A stretch of DNA of 64,000 nucleotides from Ruminococcaceae bacterium AB4001 (GCA_000621765.1 JHXJ01000001.1:1-64000), one strand, 5' to 3'. Counted from the stretch's first letter, positions 1 through 9,789 are shown. The notes: generated by a model not told the origin, from the sequence alone. Program-made: numbers and translations.

Positions 1-356
1 TCTTCAGCAGTTTCCTTAAGCGTCTTTTTATCCGACATACACTTCAGATACTGAGCCCAAACACTCAAGTTCTTTCTAGTACCAGAAGTAACGGAACAGG
101 AACTAGGGATAAATGACTTCTTGCAATCACGGCAGAGGAAACGCTGAACACCGTCTTTACGCTTACCGTTCTTAACAACATGAGAACCTTCACAAAAGAT
201 ACATGTATTACCATCGCAAATACGTGTTTCGATAAGGAAATCCTGAATGTTATCCTCGTGTACATTTACAGTATTGGAAAGAGTCGTATAGAACACAATA
301 CGGTCAGTGAAGGATAATTTCTTATATGCAGCAAAGACTTCCTTCAACTCTGACAT
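1..356 (-). CDS. IS1595-like transposase, N-terminal part (runs off window edge)
   Basis: The minus strand reads open from an ATG at 356 to base 1, giving the first 118 residues; the 3' end lies outside the window. The start has an AAGGGAGC ribosome binding site. About residues 48-77 form a zinc ribbon with two CxxC pairs (CIFC and CRDC followed by KKSF), the fold at the N terminus of IS1595/ISXO2-type transposases that precedes the DDE catalytic domain, which is not visible here. A very good sigma-A promoter lies just upstream. It may be an active insertion sequence or a remnant; the missing part decides. The family call rests on the zinc-ribbon pattern and position only. Confidence 0.7.
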   Translation of the reverse strand, partial: MSELKEVFAAYKKLSFTDRIVFYTTLSNTVNVHEDNIQDFLIETRICDGNTCIFCEGSHVVKNGKRKDGVQRFLCRDCKKSFIPSSCSVTSGTRKNLSVWAQYLKCMSDKKTLKETAE

Positions 357-397
357 CGTACGGGCTCCCTTCAAAAACAAACAAACGTTCTATACAT

Positions 398-426
398 ATA
401 ATAGAACCAGAACGAATGTTTGTCAA
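398..426 (-). promoter_or_regulatory. Promoter of the transposase gene
   Basis: On the minus strand a perfect TTGACA (421-426) is followed after 17 bases by TATTAT (398-403), about 42 bases before the transposase ATG. This is the best sigma-A promoter match seen in the window. Confidence 0.8.
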
Positions 427-430
427 CTGC

Positions 431-446
431 GAAATTGAAAAGAGCC
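431..446. repeat. Possible terminal end of the insertion sequence
   Basis: Read on the minus strand the sequence begins GGCTCTTTTCAATTTC, a plausible IS1595-type end just outside the transposase promoter. The other end is outside the window, so no inverted-repeat partner or target duplication can be seen. The boundary is an inference. Confidence 0.3.
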
Positions 447-510
447 AAGGCAATTATAACATTCAACTCTGAAGGTGACTGTTGCGGGGTTAAGACAGAT
501 GTGATACATT

Positions 511-532
511 ATTGTTGAACGCGTTCAATAAT
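511..532. promoter_or_regulatory. Palindromic operator in front of the TetR gene
   Basis: A 22-bp inverted repeat with a perfect 14-bp core, TTGAACGCGTTCAA, sits 12 bases before the TetR start codon. TetR-family repressors usually bind such a site in their own promoter, so autoregulation of the TetR/PEP-enzyme pair is the likely role. The core also contains GAAC-GC-GTTC, but the spacing is wrong for a LexA box. Confidence 0.65.
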
Positions 533-544
533 CGAGGTGTGACC

Positions 545-1120
545 ATGCAAAAAGAAGAGAAACTCAATATAACGAAGGAAAAACTGCTCGACGCAACTTT
601 CGGGCTGATGGAAGAGCAGGACGACCCGCTCAACGTCACTTCCAGACAGATAGCGGAGCGTGCCGGCACCAAGCCCTCCATGATCAACTACTGCTTCGGT
701 TCACGCGAGAACCTCATCTACCAGACATTCCAGAAGCAGTACATGGGATTCCTTAAGGAGAAGAAAGTTGCAAAGCTCATAGCTTCGGACCTTGAACCGA
801 AGGAGCTCCTTAAGAAACTGCATTATGTCGTCGCCAAGTGCCTCGTCGAAAACCCAAAGTTTACCAAGGCGATCACCTCATACGTCCTGTTCACCAGGGA
901 CCTGACGCAGGAGTCGTTCAGCTACCCGTATGTAAAAAAGCACTATGCCGGCAGGAAGACTGACAAAGAGTGCCGCCTGATAGCGTATGAACTTTCCGCC
1001 ATGATGCAGCTGATAATATTCCGCAAGGAAGAGATAAAAGCCGGCTTCGGCATCGATCTGGACAAAGACAAAGAACTCAAAAAATACATCGGCATGAGAG
1101 TAGATCTGCTGCTTAACTGA
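545..1120 (+). CDS. TetR/AcrR-family transcriptional regulator
   Basis: A 191-residue protein with an N-terminal TetR helix-turn-helix (about residues 31-62: VTSRQIAERAG, then NYCFGSRENL) and a helical ligand domain that cannot be assigned a ligand. I chose the ATG at 545, with GAGGTG just upstream; an in-frame TTG at 512 would place the start inside the operator and has no ribosome binding site. The stop codon is 6 bases before the next gene, so the two are cotranscribed. The likely role is repressor of itself and of the downstream PEP-utilising enzyme, relieved by a small molecule. The family is clear; the ligand is unknown. Confidence 0.9.
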   Translation: MQKEEKLNITKEKLLDATFGLMEEQDDPLNVTSRQIAERAGTKPSMINYCFGSRENLIYQTFQKQYMGFLKEKKVAKLIASDLEPKELLKKLHYVVAKCLVENPKFTKAITSYVLFTRDLTQESFSYPYVKKHYAGRKTDKECRLIAYELSAMMQLIIFRKEEIKAGFGIDLDKDKELKKYIGMRVDLLLN

Positions 1121-1126
1121 TAACTT

Positions 1127-3481
1127 ATGAACTACATTTTCGATCTTAGAACAATACCCTCATCAATACTTGAAAAGACCGGCGGAAAAGCCACCTCTCT
1201 TTCGCTCATGATGCAGAACCTGAAGATGAATATCCCTTCAGGCTGCGTCATCATATCTGACGCTTTCCGCGACGGGAAGATAACTGAAGAAGCGCAGAAA
1301 GAACTGGATGAAATCATCGGCAGATTAGATGCCGGAAAGACTTACGCGGTAAGGTCTTCAGCGATAGGAGAAGACGGCGCGGGCTATTCTTTCGCGGGCC
1401 AGTATGAGACCCTGACCAACGTTAAAGCCGATGGGATCAAAGAAGCCGTTGCCTATGTGGCGGGATCTTCTGCAAGCGCCAGAGTCGAAGAATACAAGAG
1501 CCGCAACGGAATCGGGAGCGAGGGCATCGGCGTCATCATCCAGGAATTCGTAAATCCTGATTACGCCGGCGTCATCTTCACCTCCGACATCATCACCGGA
1601 AAGGACGATAAGATCGTCGGTAACTACGTTAAGGGCGAGGGCGAGAAGCTTGTGTCCGGCACAGAGAATGCCGAAGAATTCAGGATCGACGCCATGGAGC
1701 TTACCTACGAAGGCCAGAAAGAACTTGCGCCTTACGCGAGAACGCTCGGGAAATATTCGCTTGCCATCCGCGCATTTTACGGTGTCCCGATGGATATCGA
1801 GTGGGCTGTCGCAAACGGCAAAGTCTACATTCTGCAGGCCCGTCCGATCACGACCCTGATCCGTCACAACACAAAAGATTACGACGTCAACGGCTCACGC
1901 TCCGGGTATAAGCTCCTGACAAAGACCAATGTCGGCGAGATCTTCATGAACCCCGTCAGCCCCATGACTTTCAGCGTTCTCGAAAAGATCAATGAATTCC
2001 TCGGGATTCCCGACTGGCTCGACAACATCTGCGGCCAGGCTTACATGAACATATCCGTCATGTGCTCGCTCATGGTGGGCCTCGGCATGACCCGCGAAAA
2101 CGCTTACAAGAACGTAAGAGACCTTGTCGGCGAGATCCCGGAAGGCGTTGCGATCCCCATCTCCCCTTTCGACACAAAAGCCTTCAAGAAGAATCTGTGG
2201 AAGCTGCTCTTCCCCAAAAACAGATCGAAGCTTACAAAAAAGCAGATGCACGAGATGGTCGAAAACCTCCACGGGATATCAGAAGACCTCATCTCCCAGG
2301 TAAAGAAAATCGACAGCAACGAAGAACTCATGAGGTTCTGGGATGACGTGCTCATGCCTAACTTAAGCGACGGCCTCGCTTCGATAATGGCAGAAAGCGG
2401 AATGTCTTTGGTTCCTCTTTTCACACTCCGAAAGAACATCACTGAGATCGCGGGAGAAGACATGGCGAACAGGCTCCTCGGCGGCTCGCTCGGAACCCTC
2501 GACTGCATGAAGCCGACGCTTCTTCTCGAAGACGTCGCCGAAGGCCGCATGACTCGTGAGGAATACATCCGGATCTGCGGTCACCGCTCCGCCGACGAGA
2601 TGGAACTTATGGCACCAAGGCCTTACGAGAATCCGTCCTTCTTAGACGATCTTCTGAAGGACCGCGCATCCAACAGTTCGAACCTTCACGAGATGCAGAC
2701 GCGCCAGAAAGCCGCCTACGAAGAGGCTCTTGCAGAATTCAAGAAAAAGTATCCCTCAAAGAGCAGATGGATCGACAAGAATATCGCCAAGTTCATCCAC
2801 GCCAATGCTTTCCGTGAAGACATAAGGAGCAAGGGCGTCCGCATCTTCTGCGTCTTCAGGGAATACTGCCTTAAGGCAGGCGCCCTGAACGGTCTTGGCG
2901 ATGACATCTTCATGCTGGGTTATCCCGAGATGTTCGCTCTTCTTAAGGGCGACGCATCTGCGGTCCAGTACATTCCCGCCCGGAAGGAGAACTTTACAAG
3001 ATACCTTTCCTACCCGTCGTTCCCGAACCTTGTCATCGGCAGGTTCGATCCCGAAAAATGGCTCGCCGATCCCGACCGCAGGTACGATGTCTTCATCAGC
3101 GGACAGGATGCTTCAAAGGGTGCCTCCGACGGTACATCCGCCGGTGATCCTGAGTCCGTTGTCAAAGGCTTCGCCGGCGCCGCAGGTGTCGTCACCGGAA
3201 CGGTCCGTGTCATTGAGGATGTAAGCCGCATCGATGAGCTCTGTGAAGGCGAGATCCTTGTCACGCGCGCAACGAATATCGGCTGGACCATAGCGTTCCA
3301 CAAAGTATCGGCGATCGTAACGGACATCGGCGCCCCGCTGTCCCATGCAGCGATAGTCGCAAGAGAATTCGGCATCCCCGCAGTCGTCGGCTGCCGCAAT
3401 GCCACAACGGTCCTTAAGACCGGTGATACCGTCACGGTAGACGGGAGTGCGGGCACGGTTAAGATCGTTAATGGCATATGA
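1127..3481 (+). CDS. PEP synthase / rifampicin-phosphotransferase-like enzyme
   Basis: A 784-residue protein with three parts: an N-terminal ATP-grasp nucleotide-binding domain (residues 1 to about 245, with GGKAT near 19-23, VRSSAIGEDG at 75-84 and an LQARPITTL end), a helical middle domain, and a C-terminal swivelling phosphohistidine domain with SHAAIVARE, in which His740 is the expected phosphate carrier. This layout is shared by PEP synthase and by rifampicin phosphotransferase, which splits ATP and phosphorylates the drug. The length and the large middle domain fit the latter group, but its motif there is usually THGA, so the substrate is open. The adjoining TetR regulator and operator suggest an inducible detoxification or salvage function. 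Confidence 0.8.
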   Translation: MNYIFDLRTIPSSILEKTGGKATSLSLMMQNLKMNIPSGCVIISDAFRDGKITEEAQKELDEIIGRLDAGKTYAVRSSAIGEDGAGYSFAGQYETLTNVKADGIKEAVAYVAGSSASARVEEYKSRNGIGSEGIGVIIQEFVNPDYAGVIFTSDIITGKDDKIVGNYVKGEGEKLVSGTENAEEFRIDAMELTYEGQKELAPYARTLGKYSLAIRAFYGVPMDIEWAVANGKVYILQARPITTLIRHNTKDYDVNGSRSGYKLLTKTNVGEIFMNPVSPMTFSVLEKINEFLGIPDWLDNICGQAYMNISVMCSLMVGLGMTRENAYKNVRDLVGEIPEGVAIPISPFDTKAFKKNLWKLLFPKNRSKLTKKQMHEMVENLHGISEDLISQVKKIDSNEELMRFWDDVLMPNLSDGLASIMAESGMSLVPLFTLRKNITEIAGEDMANRLLGGSLGTLDCMKPTLLLEDVAEGRMTREEYIRICGHRSADEMELMAPRPYENPSFLDDLLKDRASNSSNLHEMQTRQKAAYEEALAEFKKKYPSKSRWIDKNIAKFIHANAFREDIRSKGVRIFCVFREYCLKAGALNGLGDDIFMLGYPEMFALLKGDASAVQYIPARKENFTRYLSYPSFPNLVIGRFDPEKWLADPDRRYDVFISGQDASKGASDGTSAGDPESVVKGFAGAAGVVTGTVRVIEDVSRIDELCEGEILVTRATNIGWTIAFHKVSAIVTDIGAPLSHAAIVAREFGIPAVVGCRNATTVLKTGDTVTVDGSAGTVKIVNGI

Positions 3482-3603
3482 GGCAGGAAATGTAATCTTT
3501 CCATCCCTTAGCGCCTTTGCTTGTCACAGTAACGTCAAGACAGAGGTCCCTTATTTATGTTACTATTATTTGAAGGAATAAATACGCGCGAAGGGATAAC
3601 TCT

Positions 3604-6600
3604 ATGATCGACTTCTATAACGCTTTCATATCGTACAGACACGCTCCGCTGGATTCAAAGATAGCAGAACACGTCCAGAGAAAACTTGAACGTTTCCATG
3701 TGCCGCACAAGCTTAAGAAAAATCTCAGACATCAGAAGATCACGCGTATCTTCAGGGACAAGGATGAGCTCCCTATCACGAGTGACCTTACCGAGACGAT
3801 CACGGGGGCATTAAGGAATGCCGAATACCTGATCGTTATCTGTTCGACAAATACCAAGGAATCTTACTGGGTAAAAAGAGAGATAAAGACCTTCCTTCAG
3901 ACCCACACTGCAGATAAGGTCCTGACTGTCCTTTGCGACGGCGAACCGTTTGAAGTTATCCCGGAAGAGCTTCTTTCCATGGAGAAAGAATACAGGGACG
4001 AGATGGGAATTGCCCACACTGTGAAAGTTCCGGTCGAGCCGCTGTCCTGCGACTACAGACTTCCGAGACCGGCAGCCGACAAGGAAGAGCTTCCCCGCCT
4101 TGCTTCGGCACTTCTGGGATGTTCATACGATGAGCTCCAGAGGCGCACGAGACAGTATAAGATCAGGCGCGTCACGACGGTTGCCGGCATTGTTTTCGCG
4201 GCAATGGCAGTTTTCGTAGGCTACATGATCTACAGCAACAAGAAGATCAACGAGACATATCTGGAGTCCCTGCGCAGCAGATCGCTCTTCCTTTCAAATG
4301 AGGCAGTGTCGCTTCTGGAGGATGACAAGAGGTTCGACGCGATCCATCTGGCGCTTGCATCGCTCCCCAACGAGTCCAACCCGAAGATTCCCGTAACGGC
4401 AGAGGCAGTCCGCGCGATCACGAGCGTAACGGCCGCATACCAGTCCAATGCAGGCTCGGAATACCAGCCCGTATGGAACTTTAAGACGGATTTCGAGCTC
4501 AAGAAATGCATCAAGACGGATGACGACCAGTACATTGCGGCACTCGACGAGTCCGGAAAAATCTATTGCTGGGACGGAAATTCGCACCAGCTTCTTTTCA
4601 AGAATACGCTCAAGGATGCGCCTGTTAATATGATGTTCCTTGGCAAAGAAGGACTCCTCATCACATTCAAGCACAAAATGGAATCCTATGACTTAGGAAG
4701 CGGTGAGCTTCTCTGGAAATACGAGATAGAAGAGGATAGGGCATTTTATGAGGACAGCGTGGTTTATGCTGACAATGCCATCTATTTCCACGACGGAGAC
4801 GGAGCTATCTTAAAACTGTCGGAAATCGACGGAACGGTCAGGGAGACTTATCAGATAAAGGAAAGCAGCAGTTTTATATCGCCTACTGTAGCTGCTCTTA
4901 CCATTTCACCTGACGGAAAAAAGATCGCATACGCCGACAGCACCTTTGTACTCAACGATGATAAGATCCACATCTACGACACCGAGACCGGAAATGACAG
5001 CGCCCAGAAGCTTGACACCTTCTACATCGAGGATATAGCTTTTGCAGACAACGATCATCTTTGTGTTCTTACCAGTGACAGCTTAATTGATTCTTCCACT
5101 GCATACAGCAATGAGCTGACCGTTGTCCAGAGGACCGTCATGGAGGCATATTGTTTTGACTGCTCAATGACCCAGAAATGGATGTCCAATCTGGAGTTTA
5201 CGGATGCGTCAATATTAGTCGGAAGCATGAATCTGCCTGCGCGCAGTGCGGTAATGTTCTTTGCGGGCAACACCGCGATCGTTTACGACCTCGAGTCAGG
5301 CGGGCAGAAAAACCTCTACCAATTGCCCAGTTCGATCATCACCGCCTCGGATAACAACGGCGAAGGTCTGCCGGAATTCATCTGCAGACACGGGGAGTAT
5401 GTTTTCGCGCTGAACGAAAACGAAGACAAACTGGCCCAGTTTAATGTGCTCAGCAATAACTTAAAGGAAGCTATGATCGGCCAGCGTCTTTATGCCGCTC
5501 CGGCCGACGGAAAAGATATCATCTGCTACATCCCTTACCTGCAGGATGACGAATGGGAACCTGTTGATGCATTCGGCGGATTTACCATCGGTTCTTCATA
5601 CCAGACATATTATCACGATGACGAATACCTCGTTATTGCTTCAAGGGTATCCGAGACACACATTATCAGGATAAGCGTTATCGATCCGAAGACCGGCAAA
5701 CTTACTTTCACGACAGATATTGACGATATTGAAACCCTCACCGGAGGTTTCCAGATACAGCGCGCAGACGGACAGCTCTACGCCCAGTTGGGAGAAAAGG
5801 TCTACGAGATCTTCCCTGACCGCGAGAAGGTCAGCATTCTGGATTACACAATAGATTCTTATTCAAATTTCATTTCCGGCGGCAAGTTATTCCGCTACTC
5901 GGTCGAAGACTCATGCCTTGTTCTGAAAGTATCAGATATAGACGGAGCAAATGAACGCGAGATCACATCAAAAGAATACGATGGTCTTTCTTCGTTCTCC
6001 ATCCGTTATCCCGCATATGTCAAAGAGATCGACACAGTCTTCTTCCCGACTGATGAGAGGCTTATCGCTGTTGATCTGGCTTCGGAAAAAGTTAAGACGG
6101 TCGATGTTCCCGACGACTGGAAAGTCGATTCGATCGGCGGAAAATTCTATGCCATTGCAGCTGAAGACGGCTCCAAGGTATTGTTATACGACGGGACTAC
6201 GATCTTTGTAACGGACGGTTCATTCAAGGAGCTTTTCACAATGAGCCACACATACGAAGAACGTTACAGTGCATACATCAAAGATGACATCCTATACGCA
6301 ATCTCTGACGATTTCCTCATCCTGTACAACAGCAATACGGGAGAGATGCTCAACCAGTATGAAATGACTCTTTACGGTTATGGAGATACTTCGTTCTCGT
6401 TCCACGAGAAGACTCACGAGCTCTTCATCAAGATAGGCAGCCAGATCAGCATTTTCGATACAGACACATGGATCGAGACTGCGTTCATAGAGAATGCTTA
6501 CTGCTATGATGAAGGCGCTGACAGATTCTATGTATACTCATACAGGCTAAGCTCTGAGTGCTATGCCGGATACATCGAGCACTACACTCTGGATGATCTG

Positions 6601-6672
6601 ATCGAGAAGGCAACAAAGATCTTAGGCGGACAGGAACTGCCCGACTACGTCAAAGAAAAATACGGAATCTGA
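3604..6672 (+). CDS. TIR-domain protein with a transmembrane segment and beta-propeller
   Basis: A 1022-residue protein. Residues 1 to about 150 form a TIR domain: FISYRH at 8-13, SxxxxESYW at 81-89, and Glu93 (WVKRE) at the position of the catalytic glutamate of NAD-cleaving TIR domains. A membrane helix follows at about 192-210, then about 800 residues of repeated beta-strand blocks with WD40/PQQ-like spacing, expected outside the cell. The start at 3604 has AAGGGA upstream. The end is 4 bases from the convergent DHH gene, with no room for a terminator. TIR domains in bacteria serve as NADases in defence or as scaffolds in signalling; an outer propeller could be a sensor. The domain order is clear, the function is not known. 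Confidence 0.8.
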   Translation: MIDFYNAFISYRHAPLDSKIAEHVQRKLERFHVPHKLKKNLRHQKITRIFRDKDELPITSDLTETITGALRNAEYLIVICSTNTKESYWVKREIKTFLQTHTADKVLTVLCDGEPFEVIPEELLSMEKEYRDEMGIAHTVKVPVEPLSCDYRLPRPAADKEELPRLASALLGCSYDELQRRTRQYKIRRVTTVAGIVFAAMAVFVGYMIYSNKKINETYLESLRSRSLFLSNEAVSLLEDDKRFDAIHLALASLPNESNPKIPVTAEAVRAITSVTAAYQSNAGSEYQPVWNFKTDFELKKCIKTDDDQYIAALDESGKIYCWDGNSHQLLFKNTLKDAPVNMMFLGKEGLLITFKHKMESYDLGSGELLWKYEIEEDRAFYEDSVVYADNAIYFHDGDGAILKLSEIDGTVRETYQIKESSSFISPTVAALTISPDGKKIAYADSTFVLNDDKIHIYDTETGNDSAQKLDTFYIEDIAFADNDHLCVLTSDSLIDSSTAYSNELTVVQRTVMEAYCFDCSMTQKWMSNLEFTDASILVGSMNLPARSAVMFFAGNTAIVYDLESGGQKNLYQLPSSIITASDNNGEGLPEFICRHGEYVFALNENEDKLAQFNVLSNNLKEAMIGQRLYAAPADGKDIICYIPYLQDDEWEPVDAFGGFTIGSSYQTYYHDDEYLVIASRVSETHIIRISVIDPKTGKLTFTTDIDDIETLTGGFQIQRADGQLYAQLGEKVYEIFPDREKVSILDYTIDSYSNFISGGKLFRYSVEDSCLVLKVSDIDGANEREITSKEYDGLSSFSIRYPAYVKEIDTVFFPTDERLIAVDLASEKVKTVDVPDDWKVDSIGGKFYAIAAEDGSKVLLYDGTTIFVTDGSFKELFTMSHTYEERYSAYIKDDILYAISDDFLILYNSNTGEMLNQYEMTLYGYGDTSFSFHEKTHELFIKIGSQISIFDTDTWIETAFIENAYCYDEGADRFYVYSYRLSSECYAGYIEHYTLDDLIEKATKILGGQELPDYVKEKYGI

Positions 6673-6676
6673 AGTC

Positions 6677-8158
6677 TTACCTGGCCTTATAGAACTTATC
6701 GAAAAGTCTGCCCTTGACGATGTAGATGTCGTGCTCGTCATCGCCTCTTACTGTAAGATAATCGCCGATGTCTCCTGAGTAATACTTGTCCTCAGTCCAG
6801 GCTGTAAAGAGCTTTACGGGCTGCTCCAGGGGCTTTGCGAAAACAGTGGCGCTGCCTAATGTCCTGACTGTCTTGGCAAACTGAAGGACATGTTTTACTT
6901 CGCCCGTGGAGAGATTCTTTATGTTAGGTTCATACTCGAATTGTCTGGTAAAGACGAAGTTCGTAGGCTCGTAACTTCTGAGGAGCTTATCTTCCATGAT
7001 GGGATATATCTCGCCCTCGACACCGATCATGAGATATTTGCCTTCATCGATTATCGTGTCGACATCGCCTTCCAGAGTTCTTATGTTGATCTTCGTTCCG
7101 ACGGGGAAAACATCAGTAAGCTTAATGTATCCCAAAGTCTGCGGAAGCTTAACATAAGCTTTCATCTTTGAAGTATCGAGCTTGGTGTTCTTCGCATAAA
7201 TGACGATATATTTGTCATAGTAGTAGACAAGCCTCTCTTCAATAGTCTCCCTGGCTGACTTTGTCAGATAATCGGGCTGCATCGAACCGCCGGCCTTAAG
7301 CATATGGCCGCCGCCTCCGCCGCCGAATCCCTCAGCGATAAATGCCGCAAGTTCGTCAGCGTGGACTTCCTTGGTGCAGCTCCTGACGGAGAACTTAACT
7401 TCGTAGGGGCTTTCATAGAAGGCAACACAGACGTCGACATCCTCGGTCTCCAGAGCAAAGTCGCTGATGACGCCCAGGATGCAGGGATCGCAGGCTTCAG
7501 ACTGGATGACGAGATACTTGTTGCTCTCGTGATATTCGTAATTGACTATCGCCTTGCCGGTGATGGCAAGTTCTTCAAGGGAAATATTCGAATTGACCAT
7601 CGATGTGATGACGATCTTGTTGATCATGAGAGAATCCATCATATCCCGGTCAAGAGGGTGCGAGACCTCCGAAAGCCTGTTGGTGTCGGTATAAAGACCG
7701 TAATAGAGAGCTGTCGCGAGAAGTCTGTTATCGTTGGGGTTCAGGCCTTCTTCCCTGATCATGTCCCAGCAGATCGTAGCGCAGCTTCCGAGATCGCTCC
7801 TTATCCAGTACAATTCCGTCGAAGAAGGAACCTTCTGATGGTGGTCAATGATGGCAACCGTTTTCGCTTTTGTCTCGGTAACGTTCTTCTGTCCGAACTG
7901 GCAGTCGACCGTGATGAGAAGATCCGGCTCTTCGGAAAAGTCAGGCTCATACTCTACCGGTATCTCAAGCTCTTTGAGCATGATAAGAAGATTGCTCTTC
8001 TTGATCTCGTTTCTTCCCCTGTAGATGAACCTTGCCTTTTTTCCGTTCTGCTCGAAATACCATTTCAGAGCATACCCTGATGCCAGTGCATCAGCATCCG
8101 GATTATCGTGACACTGGATCACGATATCGTCGAATCTTAACAGTTCTTTTAATTCCAT
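6677..8158 (-). CDS. DHH-family phosphoesterase
   Basis: A 493-residue protein with metal-binding motifs of the DHH superfamily: HDNPDADA at 17-24 and DHH at 105-107, followed by a glycine-rich GGGGGGH segment typical of the DHHA1 substrate-binding domain. About 190 further residues at the C terminus are not part of the usual RecJ/NrnA core of about 320 residues and have no clear family. I start at the ATG at 8158, where AGGGA lies upstream, rather than at 8224. Relatives hydrolyse short oligoribonucleotides, pAp or cyclic dinucleotides; the substrate here cannot be told. Confidence 0.85.
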   Translation of the reverse strand: MELKELLRFDDIVIQCHDNPDADALASGYALKWYFEQNGKKARFIYRGRNEIKKSNLLIMLKELEIPVEYEPDFSEEPDLLITVDCQFGQKNVTETKAKTVAIIDHHQKVPSSTELYWIRSDLGSCATICWDMIREEGLNPNDNRLLATALYYGLYTDTNRLSEVSHPLDRDMMDSLMINKIVITSMVNSNISLEELAITGKAIVNYEYHESNKYLVIQSEACDPCILGVISDFALETEDVDVCVAFYESPYEVKFSVRSCTKEVHADELAAFIAEGFGGGGGGHMLKAGGSMQPDYLTKSARETIEERLVYYYDKYIVIYAKNTKLDTSKMKAYVKLPQTLGYIKLTDVFPVGTKINIRTLEGDVDTIIDEGKYLMIGVEGEIYPIMEDKLLRSYEPTNFVFTRQFEYEPNIKNLSTGEVKHVLQFAKTVRTLGSATVFAKPLEQPVKLFTAWTEDKYYSGDIGDYLTVRGDDEHDIYIVKGRLFDKFYKAR

Positions 8159-8315
8159 ATTGTCCCTACCGCCTTTAAAAGCTAGTTTTTGTATTCTATC
8201 AAAAAGAAAAGGCAAACGCATCATGCTATTCTTGAATTATGGTCTTATATAGTTTAATTTAATCGTATTGTCATCTGAGGATAACAAGAAAGGCAATGTA
8301 AAAGGAATCCGGAAA

Positions 8316-8858
8316 ATGAGATTAGCAAATCTTTTAGTAACGATCGCAGGGTTGGTAGTAACGATGATCTACGACGGTATGATCTTCATGTTCTCCTTCC
8401 TGGCAGCCTTTTTCGGGCTTTTCATGTTAGGTTCTCCTTCATCAGATACAGAAATGATTGCCCAGATATATGTGGTTTTCGGCGTTTCATTTGCAGCGAT
8501 CGACTTAGCCGTCACAGCTGTCATTTTGGGAGTTATCGCCTTTGTTAAATCCCGAAAACCCGGTGCTCCTGCAAAGACATACATGAAACTCTGCCTGATA
8601 GCCAGCGGAATGATGACCCTTACCGCCATCCCGTCATACCCGCTCGCTGCCTGGATAAACAAATACATGCAGGGCTCGGAATACCTTTACTCCTGGCCCA
8701 TAATCATAATCCCGCTTACCATCGCCATGATCGTCCTTACGTTCCTGGCCGCCAACAGACTGAAGAAGAAAGCTGCAGCCATTGCAGCTGCTTCTGCTGC
8801 CACTGCTGCCACTGCTCCCTATCCCTATCCGCCCGTAAACTGGCCAACAGGAACATGA
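8316..8858 (+). CDS. Small integral membrane protein, unknown function
   Basis: A 180-residue protein with about four hydrophobic segments, a basic linker (NRLKKK) and a low-complexity Ala/Pro/Tyr tail. I chose the ATG at 8316, preceded by AAAGGA, over the in-frame TTG at 8268, which lacks a ribosome binding site. Its stop overlaps the start of the EamA transporter by 4 bases (ATGA), so the two are translationally coupled. No family is recognised. Its Ala-rich tail is cytoplasmic if the usual positive-inside rule holds. Confidence 0.7.
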   Translation: MRLANLLVTIAGLVVTMIYDGMIFMFSFLAAFFGLFMLGSPSSDTEMIAQIYVVFGVSFAAIDLAVTAVILGVIAFVKSRKPGAPAKTYMKLCLIASGMMTLTAIPSYPLAAWINKYMQGSEYLYSWPIIIIPLTIAMIVLTFLAANRLKKKAAAIAAASAATAATAPYPYPPVNWPTGT

Positions 8859-9754
8859 GCAGAAACGGAACCGGAAGCAATTCCCTTTTAGGAGATATCC
8901 TGATAATAACCGCCGGTCTTTTCTGGGGAAGCATGGGCATCTTCGTGCGTCATCTGAACGCACTCGGATTCACGTCGATCCAGGTCGCATGCCTTAGGCT
9001 TACGATGGCAGGCATAATCTTTGCCCTCATCCTGCTCATAAAAGATCCGAAGGGCTTTAAGATCAGACCCCGTGATATCCCTTTATTCCTTGCCTTAGGA
9101 CTTGTAAGTATCCTGTTCTTCACATGCTGCTATTTCACCGCCATAAGGCTCATGACGATGTCCACCGCGGCGATCCTGCTCTACACTTCGCCCATCTGGG
9201 TCATGATCCTCGCAATACTATTCCTTAAGGAAAAGATCACTACGCAGAAGATAATAGCGCTCATCCTGGCCTTTGGCGGATGCGTTCTCGTATCGGGCTT
9301 CGGCGGAAAGGTCACGCTGCCGGGCGTCCTCGCAGGCTTAGGCTCAGGTCTCGGCTACGGCCTTTACAGCATCTTCGGTACTTTCGCGCTCAGGAAGTAT
9401 TCGCCATATACCGTCACATGCTACACGTTTCTCATCGCGGGAGCAGGCTCTGTCATTGTCGCTGATCCCGCCTCCCTGATTTCCAATATCAAGGCTGTCG
9501 AAAATAAGCCCGCGCTGGCAGGCTTTGTCCTGCTTACTTCTATCGTTACGGCAGTCATACCGTTCCTGCTCTATACCATCGGCCTTAACATGACCACTGC
9601 AGGAAAAGCCGCTGTACTGGCGACTATCGAACCTGTCGCGGCCACGCTTTTCGGTATTTTCGTAATGAAGGAAACCATAGGCCCCGTCGCCATCTTAGGC
9701 ATCGCGCTCGTGCTTACTGCCATCGTGGTTTTAAGCCTCAAAAAGAAGTCATAA
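8855..9754 (+). CDS. EamA-family (DMT) transporter
   Basis: A 299-residue protein with ten predicted membrane helices in two repeated EamA units, the standard size for drug/metabolite transporters of the 10-TM group. The first unit begins near GLFWGSMGIF and the second near GVLAGLGSGLGYGLYSIFGTFALRKY. It probably exports small metabolites, amino acids or nucleosides; the substrate is not readable from sequence. Its ATGA overlap with the preceding membrane protein gene suggests a shared transcript. No clear terminator follows. Confidence 0.9.
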   Translation: MSRNGTGSNSLLGDILIITAGLFWGSMGIFVRHLNALGFTSIQVACLRLTMAGIIFALILLIKDPKGFKIRPRDIPLFLALGLVSILFFTCCYFTAIRLMTMSTAAILLYTSPIWVMILAILFLKEKITTQKIIALILAFGGCVLVSGFGGKVTLPGVLAGLGSGLGYGLYSIFGTFALRKYSPYTVTCYTFLIAGAGSVIVADPASLISNIKAVENKPALAGFVLLTSIVTAVIPFLLYTIGLNMTTAGKAAVLATIEPVAATLFGIFVMKETIGPVAILGIALVLTAIVVLSLKKKS

Positions 9755-9789
9755 CCCCCAAATCCTGCTGTTCACGACAACAAAAGTGC

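Noticed and set aside
7304-8080. Plus-strand open frame of 258 residues
   Set aside because: It is the antisense shadow of the DHH phosphoesterase gene, which has all family motifs; the frame has no family match and no ribosome binding site.
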